In this document: positions 8,825-18,715 of the stretch, in pieces
How the letters are laid out: every line of letters starts with the position of its first letter
How positions within the stretch are numbered: the stretch's first letter is position 1
NCBI GenBank assembly: GCA_025846845.1
Contig: JAOYTL010000001.1
Span: 248,001 to 312,000 of the forward strand
From: Alloboseaceae bacterium BT-24-1
Lineage (GTDB): Bacteria; Pseudomonadota; Alphaproteobacteria; Rhizobiales; Beijerinckiaceae
Direction of reading: 5' to 3'
DNA: 64,000 nt
Program-made: the position numbers and the translations under genes
Notes under the pieces: generated by a model
The model's input: only the letters and a program-made list of their open reading frames with translations
Told to the model about the DNA's origin: nothing
Databases searched by the model: none

Positions 8825-9618
8825 GGCGCATCGCTCCGGCGCTGGCGCATGTTCGGCACCCAGCGCGTCTTCTCGGTTCCGCCGTCGTGATGATAGCGCA
8901 CCACGATCACGGTGACATTGTCGGTGGCGCCGCGCTCCAGGGTCAGGGCCAGCAGCGCATCGCTGGCGGCCTGCGCGCCGCCCGAGCCGGCCGCTCGCAG
9001 GATCTCCTCGTCGCGGATATGGTCGGTGAGTCCGTCGGAGCAGAGCACGAAGACGTCGCCGCCTTCGAGCTCGCCATTGTCGATCTCGAGCTCGGGTCGG
9101 TCATGGACACCGATGGCGCGGGTGATGACATGCCGCCGCGGCCAGGTCCGTGCCTCCTCGACCGTGAGCAGGCCGCGCTCGATCATGTCCTGCGCCTCGG
9201 TGTGATCGCGCGAGACCTGGGTGATGCGCCCGCCCCGGACGAGGTAGATGCGGCTGTCGCCACACCAGACGCAGGCGAAATGGCGGCCATGAATGAGCAG
9301 AACGGCGAGCGTCGAGCCCATGGTGGCGCCGTCATGCTCGCGGATCTTGCGGCGGAGTTCCGCATTGGCCTCGATCACGCTGTGCTCGAGCCGGTCGAGC
9401 AGTTCGGCGGCGGAGGCAGCGGGGCCGATGGCGGATAGGCTCGCGGCCACCGTCGCGCTCGCCATGGCACCGTTCTGATGGCCGCCCATGCCGTCCGCGA
9501 CGGCCCAGAGACCGTGTTCTGGCTGGACCACCAGATTGTCCTCGTTGTGACTGCGCACGCGCCCGGCATGGCTGACTGCGCCCGTCTCGAAGGCGGCGCC
9601 GGGGCTGTGCTCGTTCAT
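8821..9618 (-). CDS. pppA: PP2C-type Ser/Thr phosphatase of T6SS (PppA)
   Basis: 265 residues covering a whole PP2C/PPM catalytic domain. Metal-binding motifs are present: RSHNEDN near the start, VADGMGGH, and later LCSDGLTDHI, with a final DNVTVIVV strand. PppA reverses phosphorylation by the partner kinase and so turns T6SS assembly down. The gene overlaps both neighbours by four bases (tagF upstream, kinase downstream), which supports joint translation of the switch. A housekeeping PP2C is the only alternative and the context makes that unlikely. Confidence 0.92.
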   Translation of the reverse strand: MNEHSPGAAFETGAVSHAGRVRSHNEDNLVVQPEHGLWAVADGMGGHQNGAMASATVAASLSAIGPAASAAELLDRLEHSVIEANAELRRKIREHDGATMGSTLAVLLIHGRHFACVWCGDSRIYLVRGGRITQVSRDHTEAQDMIERGLLTVEEARTWPRRHVITRAIGVHDRPELEIDNGELEGGDVFVLCSDGLTDHIRDEEILRAAGSGGAQAASDALLALTLERGATDNVTVIVVRYHHDGGTEKTRWVPNMRQRRSDAP

Positions 9619-10319
9619 GCCGTCGATCCTGCACCGAGGAAGGCGTCGAAGCGTCCGGTCAGAAGGCCGGTGAAGAGATAGGGGCTCGGCAAGCCCTGGC
9701 CGACCAGAGCGAGCGGTTCGAAATCATCGCCGCCGACCGTCCAGAGATAGCTGGCATGGGCGTAGGAGCGGGTGTGGTCCTCGACCCGCAAGGCGGTGAG
9801 CCGTGCCGGGAAGGTGGCGGAATCGAGCGCGCTGACGATCGTGCCGTCCGAGAGCCTGACCATATCGGCGGGTGGGGCAGCCATGAGCTCGTCGCTCGGC
9901 ACGGCGAGCCCGCCGAGCGCCTGCGAGACCGCTTCGAAGCTCGCGTCGGGTTCGAGCGCGCGCAGCAGGAAATCCTCGGCCTGTGCGAACCAAGCGTCCT
10001 GCGGATCAAGCTCCGGTGGCGGGATCGCGGCGCCAGGGCCGGCGAGAGCAAAGACCGTCAGCGGGAAATAGCGGCCGATGCCGTCGACCGACGGCATGAA
10101 GGCGCCCGCGACCGTGGTGCCGCAGAAGGCGCTGCCGAACCAGAAGCGCCAGATCGGGGCGTTCAGGAAAGCATTCTGCCAGCCGGTGCCGAGCTCGACC
10201 CGGCTGGCGGTGAGCCCGCCCTGGAGCCAGGGCTCATAGGCCGAGAGGAAGGCGGTGGGGGCGCCCAGCGCGATGAAGTCTCGCTTGCCGGGAAGTTTCC
10301 CGAACAACCCGCACGCCAT
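9615..10319 (-). CDS. tagF: T6SS-associated protein TagF (ImpM)
   Basis: 234 residues. The N-terminus GLFGKLPGKRDFIALG and the segment WRFWFGSAFCGTTVAGAFMPSVDGIGRYFPL are typical of TagF/ImpM (DUF2094). TagF is a cytoplasmic post-translational repressor of T6SS, known in Pseudomonas and Agrobacterium to act through Fha. In some alphaproteobacteria TagF is fused to PppA; here they are separate genes with a four-base overlap. The start lies one base past the tssM stop. Confidence 0.93.
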   Translation of the reverse strand: MACGLFGKLPGKRDFIALGAPTAFLSAYEPWLQGGLTASRVELGTGWQNAFLNAPIWRFWFGSAFCGTTVAGAFMPSVDGIGRYFPLTVFALAGPGAAIPPPELDPQDAWFAQAEDFLLRALEPDASFEAVSQALGGLAVPSDELMAAPPADMVRLSDGTIVSALDSATFPARLTALRVEDHTRSYAHASYLWTVGGDDFEPLALVGQGLPSPYLFTGLLTGRFDAFLGAGSTA

Positions 10320-10320
10320 C

Positions 10321-13300
10321 TCAAATCCCCGCCGGACAACGGATTTCGCGCAGCGCCGGCAGCACCAGCGGGTTCTTCAGCGAGCCGACGCCAAACTGGT
10401 AGCCGACCTGGCGGCCGCTGGCGGCGAGCGTGAAGACGACGTTGTCGCCCTGGCGCAGCACCGAGCCGGCATCGAGCAGGCGGAAGAACGACCAGTCGCC
10501 GTCGCGCTCGAACATCTTGACCTCGCTCGGTGCGGCCGGGGTCGGGCTGTTGGAGAAGAACCCGCCGCCGAAGATGCCACCGGCATTGTTGTTGGCAGCA
10601 GCGCTACCGATCGCCAGGATGATCGAGGTCTTCTTCAGCCCCGCGCCCGGCCACATCACCGGCGTCGGCGTGTTGACACCCTGCTGGCTGGCGACCGTGA
10701 AGCCGTTGATCTCGAGCTTGGCGCTCTGCGCATCGGAGGACATCGAGGTCGGCACGACAACCATCTGGAAATTGGGCAGGTTGCCGCCGGTCGGGAAGAA
10801 GGCCTCGCGGATGTCGCTGGCGCGCTGGAATTCACGCAAGGTCGTCGGCGAGAGGGCGCGGGCGACCCGGCTGTCCTGGCGCCAGCTCCAGTTCTGCCCG
10901 GACTTGTCGATATAGGGGTCAAGCCGCTCCTTCATGAACTTGTCCATGGTGCCGCCGGGAGCGAACATGCTGGCGAAAGCGGTGAGCGGAACGTCGCGCG
11001 TCGAGCCCTTCACGAAGGGGTAGCGGTTGGTCAGGATGTCGGCGCACTGGCGCGCGACATCACTGGCGAGCGCCTGGCGCAGCAGCGAGACGGTTGCGCC
11101 GGTCGCATCGCCCTCGAAATCGTTCACGGCGGCGACGATCATCGCGTCGAATGGCGCCGGATAGCGTGAGGAGTTGCCGCGCAGCGAGGCGATCAGCGGA
11201 ACCAGCGCCGCATTGGCGGCAGCGGCCTGGGCCGGCGTGGTCGCGGCCATTGCGAGGTTCTGGTTGATCTCGGCGAAGATCTGCAGCGCCTGATCGACCG
11301 GCCGCTTGCCGCCGTCGCCTTCGACCAGGACGTGGAAGGCCTTGAACTGCGACTCGATATTGGCGCCGAGCGCCTCGCCGCCACCACCGCCGCCGAGGAC
11401 GCGGTCGACGCCGGGCGCGCTGAGCGGCAGGCTGGTGCCGAGGCGGCTGAGCGAATAATTGGCGCGCTGTTCCAGGGTCTTGGCCGCATGGTCCGCGACC
11501 TGGCCGGCCATCTTCTCGGCGGCCTGCGTCCCGGGGGGGCGTTTCGGCGCCGCGCGCTCCTTGGTCAACTGCGTCTCGTCGCGGATCGATTCGAGCAGTT
11601 GCTTGAAGGGCGAGGTCGGTGCGGCGATCGCCGAGAGCGCGATGTATTTCGGCTTGTCGGCGTTGAGGGGGCGCAGCTTCAGCCGGCGCAGCGTCCGTTG
11701 CCAGGAGGCGGTGAAATCGCGCGCGTAGAGCTTGAGCAGGTCCTGGAAGAGACTCGCATATTGCGAGGTGATCGCCGCCTGGTCGGCATTGTCGCCGAGG
11801 ACCCAGCGCTCCTTCTCGATGCGCTCGCCGATGTCGCCAAGCCTGTCGACGAAGGCGCTCTGGAAGCCGTCATAGGTGTAGAAATAGGGCACCCGGATCG
11901 AGTCCAGATCCTCACCGGAGACACCCTCGAAGACCAGCCGCGCATCCGAGCCGCCACGGATCGCTGCGACCCAGTCGCGGCTGGCGTTGCGCCCTTGCGT
12001 GCGCAGCAACTCGTAGGCGCGCTCGGCGATGCTGAGCCGGCGCAGTGTGCGCTGGCTGCTCTCGATCAGCGGCTGGTTGAGCTTGACCACCGGCTCGCTG
12101 CCGTCGTCGAGATCGAGCAGCGCGATCAGATGCTCCTCCAGAGCCTCGCGCCCCTTGGCGTTGGCGGCGCCGGGGAAGAGGTTCTCGGTCCAGTCGAGCC
12201 GCATCCAGGCGAGCACGAGGTCGCGGTCGAGCGGGGCGCGGCCGCCGACCATCAGATAGACCTTGAGCGCCTCGTAGATGAAGCCGGGGTTGTTGACGTT
12301 CGCTTCCAGTTGCTCCTCGAGCCGGAAGATGATGCGCGAGCGCAGCAGCCGTTCCAGCGCCTGATGGTAGCTCTCCTGAGCCGCCGATTGCAGGCGCTCG
12401 CGCTGGCTCAGGCCGAAGGTGGCGGAAACTGGCGTCGGCTCGTCCTTGTCGGCATAGCCGGCGGGCATGTGGCGCAGCTTGTGCAGCAGCGGCAGGACCC
12501 GGCTGAAATTGCGGTCGGACAGCGTCGTCTCCTGCAGCACCGGGGCGGCGCTGGAGCGATAATCGGCGAGGCCGTAATTGCTCTGGTTGATCAGGTCGCT
12601 GTTGCGGGCATAGCTCGTCCACCACATGCCGCCGAGCGCGAGCGAGACCAGCGCGACCGCACTGAAGCCGGCGATGCGCAGCAGGGTCGAGCGGCGTGCG
12701 GCGCGCAGGTCGGTCGAGACCCAGCCGGATTCGCCGATAATCACCTTCTGGATCAGGTCGGTGAGGAAGAAGCTCTTGCCGCGGCCGGAATAGCTGCCGG
12801 AATCGGCATGCTCACTGCCGAAATTGCGCGAGAGCGCACCGATCAGCTGGTCGATCGGCGTGCCTTCCTGGGTGCCGGAGGTGAAGTAGAAACCGCGCAG
12901 CGTCGCGCTCGACTGGTAGCGCGTCGGCTCGAAGACCCGGCCGAGGAAGTCGTTCACGATCGGCTTCAGCGCCGCCATCTGGCTCGGCAGACCGAAGAGC
13001 TTGGCACGCGAGGTCGGGTTGTGCTCGTCCTGCAGGCGGTCGGAGAGGCGCTCGTTCAGGCGCTCGATCAGCGCGTCGAACTCCGGCGGCACGTCGCCGA
13101 TCATGTTGCGGGTCTTGTCGACGGTCTGGAAGGTGTGGCCCCAGACCATGCGCCGCTGCGGCTCGGAGAGCGCGGCGAAGAATTCGTTGAAGCCGGCGAT
13201 CAGGTCGGTCTTGGTGAAGACGGCATAGACCGGGAAGTCGACCTTCAGCCGCTCGTTCAGCTCGAGCAGGCGGGCGCGGATCGCCTCGGCATGGGCGGTG

Positions 13301-13983
13301 ATCTCCTCCTGCGAGGAAGTCAGCAGGTCCTCGACGCTGATCGCGACCATGACGCCGTTGATCGGCTGGCGCGGCCGATTGGACTTGAGCAGATCGAGGA
13401 AGGAAAGCCAGCTCGTCCGCTCTGCCTTGCTGTCTGTGTCCTGGGTTGTGTAGCGGCCGGCGGTGTCGATCAGCACCGCCTCTTCGGCGAACCACCAGTC
13501 GCAATAGCGGGTGCCGCCATTGCCGGCGACCGCCGCCGGCGCCTGGCCGCCGCGGGCGAGGGGGAACTTCAGGCCGGAGTTGACCAGGGCCGTGGTCTTG
13601 CCGGCGCCGGGCGGACCGATGATGACGTACCAGGGCAGATCGTAGAGATAGTCGCCGCCATCCTTGCCGCGGGTGCGCCTGAGCGTCGCCAGCGCATCGC
13701 GCATGCCGGCGCCGAGGGCGGCGCCGTCACCGGTTTGCGACTCCTCCTTGGCCATCGCATCGGAGAGCGCGGCGACGGCCCTGCGCCGGCGGATCACGAT
13801 CCAGGCCATCCAGCCGAGTGCGCCGAGCATCAGGACGAGTGCGATCGGCAGCCGGACCCAGAACGATTCGAACGGACGCACTTCGCCGAACGCGATGAAG
13901 GGGCCGCCGAACCAGATCAGCAGCGTCAGCGCGAGTGCGCCGACAAAGATGGCTGCGATCCTGAGCCACGTCGCGAGATTCAT
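10321..13983 (-). CDS. tssM: T6SS membrane complex protein TssM (IcmF/ImpL)
   Basis: 1220 residues, normal for the family. Two N-terminal membrane segments (about 8-30 and 44-64) flank a short loop; a cytoplasmic GTPase-like domain follows with an intact Walker A motif GPPGAGKTT at 123-131. A third membrane segment lies near residue 440, and a long periplasmic domain ends in the conserved C-terminal IcmF region. TssM spans the inner membrane and connects TssL with the outer-membrane lipoprotein TssJ. The intact P-loop suggests the nucleotide-binding form, as in Agrobacterium. The upstream tssL gene stops 31 bases away. Confidence 0.96.
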   Translation of the reverse strand: MNLATWLRIAAIFVGALALTLLIWFGGPFIAFGEVRPFESFWVRLPIALVLMLGALGWMAWIVIRRRRAVAALSDAMAKEESQTGDGAALGAGMRDALATLRRTRGKDGGDYLYDLPWYVIIGPPGAGKTTALVNSGLKFPLARGGQAPAAVAGNGGTRYCDWWFAEEAVLIDTAGRYTTQDTDSKAERTSWLSFLDLLKSNRPRQPINGVMVAISVEDLLTSSQEEITAHAEAIRARLLELNERLKVDFPVYAVFTKTDLIAGFNEFFAALSEPQRRMVWGHTFQTVDKTRNMIGDVPPEFDALIERLNERLSDRLQDEHNPTSRAKLFGLPSQMAALKPIVNDFLGRVFEPTRYQSSATLRGFYFTSGTQEGTPIDQLIGALSRNFGSEHADSGSYSGRGKSFFLTDLIQKVIIGESGWVSTDLRAARRSTLLRIAGFSAVALVSLALGGMWWTSYARNSDLINQSNYGLADYRSSAAPVLQETTLSDRNFSRVLPLLHKLRHMPAGYADKDEPTPVSATFGLSQRERLQSAAQESYHQALERLLRSRIIFRLEEQLEANVNNPGFIYEALKVYLMVGGRAPLDRDLVLAWMRLDWTENLFPGAANAKGREALEEHLIALLDLDDGSEPVVKLNQPLIESSQRTLRRLSIAERAYELLRTQGRNASRDWVAAIRGGSDARLVFEGVSGEDLDSIRVPYFYTYDGFQSAFVDRLGDIGERIEKERWVLGDNADQAAITSQYASLFQDLLKLYARDFTASWQRTLRRLKLRPLNADKPKYIALSAIAAPTSPFKQLLESIRDETQLTKERAAPKRPPGTQAAEKMAGQVADHAAKTLEQRANYSLSRLGTSLPLSAPGVDRVLGGGGGGEALGANIESQFKAFHVLVEGDGGKRPVDQALQIFAEINQNLAMAATTPAQAAAANAALVPLIASLRGNSSRYPAPFDAMIVAAVNDFEGDATGATVSLLRQALASDVARQCADILTNRYPFVKGSTRDVPLTAFASMFAPGGTMDKFMKERLDPYIDKSGQNWSWRQDSRVARALSPTTLREFQRASDIREAFFPTGGNLPNFQMVVVPTSMSSDAQSAKLEINGFTVASQQGVNTPTPVMWPGAGLKKTSIILAIGSAAANNNAGGIFGGGFFSNSPTPAAPSEVKMFERDGDWSFFRLLDAGSVLRQGDNVVFTLAASGRQVGYQFGVGSLKNPLVLPALREIRCPAGI

Positions 13984-14014
13984 CGTCTGCCCGTCTCCTG
14001 CATCGTCGCCCGCC

Positions 14015-15538
14015 CTAGCCGTTGCGCTGGATCAGGATCTCGACGCGTCGGTTCTTAGCCTTGCCGGCTGCGGTTGCGTTGGTGTCGATCGGCGCATCCT
14101 GGCCCTTGCCCTCGGTGCTGATCCGGTCCGGCTGCTTCAGCTTGCTTTTCAAGAGGTCGCCGACCGCGACTGCGCGCGCCTTCGACAGTTCGAGATTGGA
14201 CGGGAAGCGGGCCGTGCGGATGGGGTCGGAGTCGGAATGGCCGACCACCTTGATCGTGCCGCCCTCCTCGTTGAGCACGGTGGAGATGCGCTCGATCAGC
14301 GGGCGGAACTCATTGCGCACCACGGCCTGGCCCGGATCGAACAGGGTGATGTCCATCAGGCGCACGATGATGAGGTTCGGTGTCACCTGGCAGGTGATCG
14401 GCGGCTGCACCGTGCCGCAGACCTTGGGTGGCTGCGCCGGGGACGGCAGCGGCGGCGGCGGCCTTGCGGCGACCTTGCGGATGATCTCGATATCGCCCTT
14501 GGGATGGACCGAGAGCAGCGCGCTGGCCGAGGCCTCGGCATTGCCGCCGAGCAAGGCGCGGAAGATGAAATAGAGGCCGAGCACGGCGACCGCCGCGACG
14601 GCGGCGACCGACCAGACCGGGATCTTGAAGCGCGCCAGCCGCGCGACCAGAGCCTGGCCCTGCCAGCGCGGCGACAATTCGGGATCGGGCTGCTTCACGC
14701 GCCTCAGCGTCTCGAACAGGCTGCGCTGGATCATCTGCAGGTTGGCGGCGCCGCCGGCCGAGGTGCGGTGCACGCCTTCGAAACCGAGTGCCAGGCAGGC
14801 ATGCATCAATTCGAGCAGGTCGTAATTGACGCTCGGGTCCCGCTTGGCACGCTCGAGCTCCTCGAAGAAGCGCACGCCGCCGGTGCGCTCGCCGAAGAAG
14901 CGCGAGAGCATGCTGTACTGCGTCCAGACATGGCGCTCGTCGCCGGGGATATTCTGGACGATGTCGTCGGCGAAGGCGCAGATGATGTATTTCGCCGTGC
15001 GCGTCTGCTCGGCGGTGAAGCCGGCGGCGCGGACCTCGTGGTCGAAGGCCTCGATGGTCTCGCCGACCTGGCCGATCATCTGCGTCGCCGGGGCGCTGCT
15101 GATGTTGGCGCGCAGGCGCCCGAGCAGGAGCAGCAGCGGGCCGGCCGCCTTGAGCAGCGGGTTGGTGTTCGGCGTGAGCATCTGCTCGCGCTTCGGCAGG
15201 GCTTGCGGCACGTAGCCCTGTGGGGGTGGTGGTGCACTTGGCCGCGGTTGCGGCTGTGCCATCCACTCCTCGCCACCGGGCACGCCGGGCGAAGGGGCGC
15301 CTTGCGGGTATTGCGGGCCACCCGAGGGTCCATACGGCGAAGCCTGCGGCGGGTAGCCTGCGGGCTGCTGCGGCGGATAGGGCGCATTCGGCGGCGGGTA
15401 AGGCTGGCCCTGCGGCGGGTAGCCGGGCTGCCCCGGCGCCGGACGCGAGGGCGGAGGCACGCGCCGTCCCGCCGGGTTCGGCCGGATGAAGGTCCGGTCG
15501 GAACGGCCAAACGGATCGGACGGGCCGTCGTTGCTCAT
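14015..15538 (-). CDS. tssL: T6SS membrane complex protein TssL with OmpA-like domain
   Basis: 507 residues. A Pro/Gln/Tyr-rich N-terminus of about 110 residues precedes the cytoplasmic DotU domain (about 125-290; EQTRTAKYIICAFADDIVQ). One membrane segment (about 300-325) leads to a periplasmic OmpA/Pal-like peptidoglycan-binding domain with VVGHSDSDPIRTARFPSN and AKNRRVEIL. This is the evolved TssL class that anchors the complex to peptidoglycan itself. The disordered N-terminus resembles the phosphorylated region of Agrobacterium TssL, a possible target of the kinase in this operon (inference). The start overlaps the tssK stop by four bases. Confidence 0.96.
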   Translation of the reverse strand: MSNDGPSDPFGRSDRTFIRPNPAGRRVPPPSRPAPGQPGYPPQGQPYPPPNAPYPPQQPAGYPPQASPYGPSGGPQYPQGAPSPGVPGGEEWMAQPQPRPSAPPPPQGYVPQALPKREQMLTPNTNPLLKAAGPLLLLLGRLRANISSAPATQMIGQVGETIEAFDHEVRAAGFTAEQTRTAKYIICAFADDIVQNIPGDERHVWTQYSMLSRFFGERTGGVRFFEELERAKRDPSVNYDLLELMHACLALGFEGVHRTSAGGAANLQMIQRSLFETLRRVKQPDPELSPRWQGQALVARLARFKIPVWSVAAVAAVAVLGLYFIFRALLGGNAEASASALLSVHPKGDIEIIRKVAARPPPPLPSPAQPPKVCGTVQPPITCQVTPNLIIVRLMDITLFDPGQAVVRNEFRPLIERISTVLNEEGGTIKVVGHSDSDPIRTARFPSNLELSKARAVAVGDLLKSKLKQPDRISTEGKGQDAPIDTNATAAGKAKNRRVEILIQRNG

Positions 15539-16872
15539 CGCCTGCCCTCGAGCACGGCCCAGAGCTCCATTTCGAGATCGGGCCAGTCACCGGAGAAATG
15601 CATGCCGATCGAGCTCGCCGTGCTGAACTCAGGCCAGAGCGGCGAGGTGCGGTCGAGATAGAAATAGACGTGGTCGGTCAGGGCCCGGATCTGGGGCGGC
15701 GGCGTCGGCAGATGAACGAGATTGATGCCCGGCAGATGGGCATGGACGATCTCGTTCATCTTGGTGTTGGGACCGATCTTGAACAGATGCGGAAACTGCG
15801 ACTGAATCTCGGTGAGGGGCCGGCGCGCTGCTACCTCCAGGATCAGCGTCGCGTTGCGCATCAAAGCGCGGTCGCGGATCGTCGACATGAAGGCGTTCTG
15901 CGCGCGCTCGACGATCTCGAGCCGGATGGCGCGGCGGCCGAGCTGGGCCGAGAGGAAGTCCTGGATGTCGCGCACCACCGGGGTGAAGCAGCCTTCCAGG
16001 TCGTCATGGTCGTAGGCCGGATAGTCGCGGGCGCGGCGCTCGGCGGTGGTGAAGGTCGCGAGTTCGCCGGCGATGGCGAGCAGGGCGATGAACAGCCGCT
16101 CGGGATGGACGAAGCGCGAGCCGCGCATGTGCTTCAGCACCGGGATGTGCCGGTTGAGCAATTGCAGGATGAAATAGTCGGCGCTCTGCAGGCCGCCGCC
16201 GGCGGTCGGGTCGGCGGCGTAGCGGGCGAGCTCCTCGAGCTTGTTGTCAATCCAGCCGATGACGCGGTTCATCCAGCCGTCGACGACGGGGTGGGCCGAG
16301 CAGAGCAGCACCGGCGGCGCGAATTTCTCGTCGAACAGGATGGCGCGGTCGCGCACTTCCAGCACGCGTCCGAGCGCGAGGCCGACATAGCCCGGCTTGC
16401 CGGTCTTGCGCAGTTCGAGGCCGAAGCGCGGATGGGCGATGTCGATCTCCTCGTCGACCCGCAGCGAGGCGGTCGAATCGATCAGCATCTCGGTCGCCGG
16501 ATAGAAGCGGCTGGCCGAGCCGTTCAGGCTGTCCTCGACTTCGCGGGTATTGGAGGCGGCGAGCGGCAGCGACAGCCAGGCGACCTGGCCGGCGGCATTC
16601 TCCGGCACCTCGATCGCCGGCGGCAACGGCGAATTGTCAGGCATGGCGAAGGGCGTGCCATCCGGCATCACGCCGACGGCGCGCCTGAGCCCGATGCGGC
16701 TCTGTTGCGCCAGGTCGCGGTCGATCTCGAGCACCGAGAAACCCCAAGGATAAGGCGTGACCTGCCGGACGCGATTCTCCAGCAGATTCTCAAGATAGCG
16801 ATCGTTCTGCTGCAGGTGATGCGGCCGCAGGAACAAGCCTTCGGACCAGACGACCTTACTATACCACGACAT
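15535..16872 (-). CDS. tssK: T6SS baseplate protein TssK (ImpJ)
   Basis: 445 residues, family-typical. The N-terminus VVWSEGLFLRPHHLQQNDRYLE is a TssK signature. TssK links the baseplate (TssE/F/G) to the TssJLM membrane complex. It is the first gene of the minus-strand unit tssK-tssL-tssM-tagF-pppA-kinase; the promoter should lie between 16873 and 17076, shared with the divergent plus-strand effector-like module. No operator palindrome is visible there. Confidence 0.96.
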   Translation of the reverse strand: MSWYSKVVWSEGLFLRPHHLQQNDRYLENLLENRVRQVTPYPWGFSVLEIDRDLAQQSRIGLRRAVGVMPDGTPFAMPDNSPLPPAIEVPENAAGQVAWLSLPLAASNTREVEDSLNGSASRFYPATEMLIDSTASLRVDEEIDIAHPRFGLELRKTGKPGYVGLALGRVLEVRDRAILFDEKFAPPVLLCSAHPVVDGWMNRVIGWIDNKLEELARYAADPTAGGGLQSADYFILQLLNRHIPVLKHMRGSRFVHPERLFIALLAIAGELATFTTAERRARDYPAYDHDDLEGCFTPVVRDIQDFLSAQLGRRAIRLEIVERAQNAFMSTIRDRALMRNATLILEVAARRPLTEIQSQFPHLFKIGPNTKMNEIVHAHLPGINLVHLPTPPPQIRALTDHVYFYLDRTSPLWPEFSTASSIGMHFSGDWPDLEMELWAVLEGRR

Positions 16873-17076
16873 CCGGTTCTCGCTATCTCAAGGCCTTCCA
16901 GGGAGCATATACAGCTCGTTCCCGAGCGTCACCATGGCACTGCCGCCGATGCCTAAACGCATTGCTGGCGTCTGAGCTTATTTCGCTGCGCTGCGCTGGC
17001 GAAACGGTCGCAAGTGGGCGCAGATGGATGTAGCGTGAGAGGCAGCCGACCGACCGTCGCATATCGGGGCAGCAGG

Positions 17077-17466
17077 ATGACCCAGAACCAGGCGCCAGAC
17101 TATGATCGCAGCGGGCGGTTCCCGATCGACGAGGATGGCTGGCAAGTCATCAATCTCGATCGCGACCTCTATCCCGGCGGGCCCTGGGCGTTCCGCGTCC
17201 TCGCGCCCGGATTTCCGGTGTTCCACGGCGGCTACCGTTATGCCGGCGAGCGCGATGCCCAGGGGCGCAGGCGGGTGGTGATGTCGCATCTGGGAGGCAG
17301 GCTGGCGGCATCCGAATACGGTCGTGTGATCCTCACCGCTGCGATGCTCAGACGCGTTGAAGACCATCTGCGCGCCTATGCCATGCTCCATGCCGGCCAA
17401 TTGTTCGGAAAGCCGATCCTCGGTGTCGACTTCGTCGCCGAAGACCGGCGGGTCGAGATCTTCTGA
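17077..17466 (+). CDS. Hypothetical protein of PAAR module
   Basis: 129 residues from the ATG at 17077; the frame is open to 17014 but upstream residues look non-coding. The product is soluble, without signal peptide or Cys, and has a beta-rich centre (WAFRVLAPGFPVFHGGYRYAGE). No family was recognised. It ends nine bases before the PAAR gene on the same strand, a usual place for a T6SS adaptor or chaperone, so a role in loading the PAAR protein is possible but unproven. Confidence 0.7.
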   Translation: MTQNQAPDYDRSGRFPIDEDGWQVINLDRDLYPGGPWAFRVLAPGFPVFHGGYRYAGERDAQGRRRVVMSHLGGRLAASEYGRVILTAAMLRRVEDHLRAYAMLHAGQLFGKPILGVDFVAEDRRVEIF

Positions 17467-17475
17467 GGTGATGCG

Positions 17476-18714
17476 ATGACGACGGCTGCCGATGCGATCG
17501 CGCGCCTAGGGGGGAAACCGAGCGTTGCGGAGCTCATCGCGCTGGCCCGCGAGGTTCCGGCGACTGCAGCTGGCCCGGGAGCGATCCTCTATTCCCGCCT
17601 CGGCTCGAAGGCGGCGAAGGCCGAGGACGTGGTCGCCGAGGCGCAGGAAGCGACGGGATACGCCCTGATCGACAATACACCCCGTGCTGCCTTCCTCATG
17701 AGCCGCCGATTTCAGCTCGCGCTCGCTCAGGCGTTCGGTCTGACGGGTGTCGACGACGACGAGGTGATCGAAAAACTTCAGACGGGCTCCTGGCTGCCGG
17801 CGACCGACCCGCAAAGGGCAGCCGCGACGGCGGCGAATGAGCTGCTCTACGGGGTCGAGGGTGATGCCAAGTCGCTGCAGGATTCGTTCTGGGGCGATGC
17901 GTCGCGTGAATTCATCGAGAGCCTCGAGGGACCTGTCCACGTCATGCTGATGATGGGCCAGCCGGTCAAGAAGGTGTTCTGGGCCGTCGAGTTGCCGGCG
18001 GTGCTGGCCGCAGCCGCTGCCGGGAAGCTCGCATCGAACGCGACCATCAACGGTGTTCCGGTGGCGTCGCTGCCGGCGAACCGGGATGCCGCCTTCGCGG
18101 TCTTGACGGCCTCGGCGGACAGGAACGCCAAGGCCTTCATGAGCAGCGCGGCGGTGACCGCGGCCGCAACCGGTGGAGCCGGTGGCGGTGGAGGTGGAGG
18201 CTGCGGAGGAGGCGGAGCAGGCCGTCCGGCCGCCCGCATTCTCGACCCGGTGATCCACCCTCTGCCAGGAATGCTGCAGCCGGGGCCGGGCAGCTTCAAC
18301 GTGATCATCGGCGGCAAGCTCGCCTGGCGTGGCGTTCCGGCCGGCGCAGCGGCGGCGATCCAGTCCGCCAAGGCGGTCTCCGACGCGGCGATCCAGGTTG
18401 CCGAGGCAGCGACGCTCGCGGCGGCGGGCACACCGGGGGCGCCGGCCGCCAAGGTGGCGGAAGAGACCGCGAAGGCGACGGCGGCTGCGAGCATGGGCTC
18501 GACGATCACCGGCGCCGCCGGCGGAGCCGACATCCATATCTGCGCCACGCCCCTGCCGATCCCGCCGCACGGGCCGGGCGTGGTGATCGACGGTTCGCAG
18601 ACCGTGCTGGTCAACGGCTTGCCGCTTTGCCGCATGGGCGACACGATCATCGAGGCGGTCGGTCCGCCGAACAAGATCGCCATGGGCGAGCCCACCGTGC
18701 TGATCGGTGGCTGA
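17476..18714 (+). CDS. PAAR-domain T6SS spike protein with N-terminal toxin-like extension
   Basis: 412 residues. Residues about 254-412 are a PAAR domain: it begins ARILDPVIHP, continues GSFNVIIGGKLAWRG and ends VLVNGLPLCRMGDTIIEAVG with IAMGEPTVLIGG. It is split by an Ala-rich helical insertion of about 65 residues before ADIHICATPLP. PAAR proteins cap the VgrG spike. Residues 1-220 are not PAAR: a pattern ILYS, later DASREF, then VFWAVELP, resembles domains seen by memory in polymorphic toxins. A Gly-rich hinge (about 235-250) joins the two parts. The PAAR call is firm, the effector call tentative. Confidence 0.85.
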   Translation: MTTAADAIARLGGKPSVAELIALAREVPATAAGPGAILYSRLGSKAAKAEDVVAEAQEATGYALIDNTPRAAFLMSRRFQLALAQAFGLTGVDDDEVIEKLQTGSWLPATDPQRAAATAANELLYGVEGDAKSLQDSFWGDASREFIESLEGPVHVMLMMGQPVKKVFWAVELPAVLAAAAAGKLASNATINGVPVASLPANRDAAFAVLTASADRNAKAFMSSAAVTAAATGGAGGGGGGGCGGGGAGRPAARILDPVIHPLPGMLQPGPGSFNVIIGGKLAWRGVPAGAAAAIQSAKAVSDAAIQVAEAATLAAAGTPGAPAAKVAEETAKATAAASMGSTITGAAGGADIHICATPLPIPPHGPGVVIDGSQTVLVNGLPLCRMGDTIIEAVGPPNKIAMGEPTVLIGG

Positions 18715-18715
18715 G

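Noticed and set aside
11332..14058. 908-codon open frame on the plus strand opposite tssM
   Set aside because: It is antisense to an obvious tssM and has the Arg/Glu/Leu-rich composition of reverse-strand reading in GC-rich genes; no family features.
18172..18231. GGTGGAGG-rich tract considered as a DNA repeat
   Set aside because: It encodes the Gly hinge of the PAAR protein and is explained by the protein sequence.
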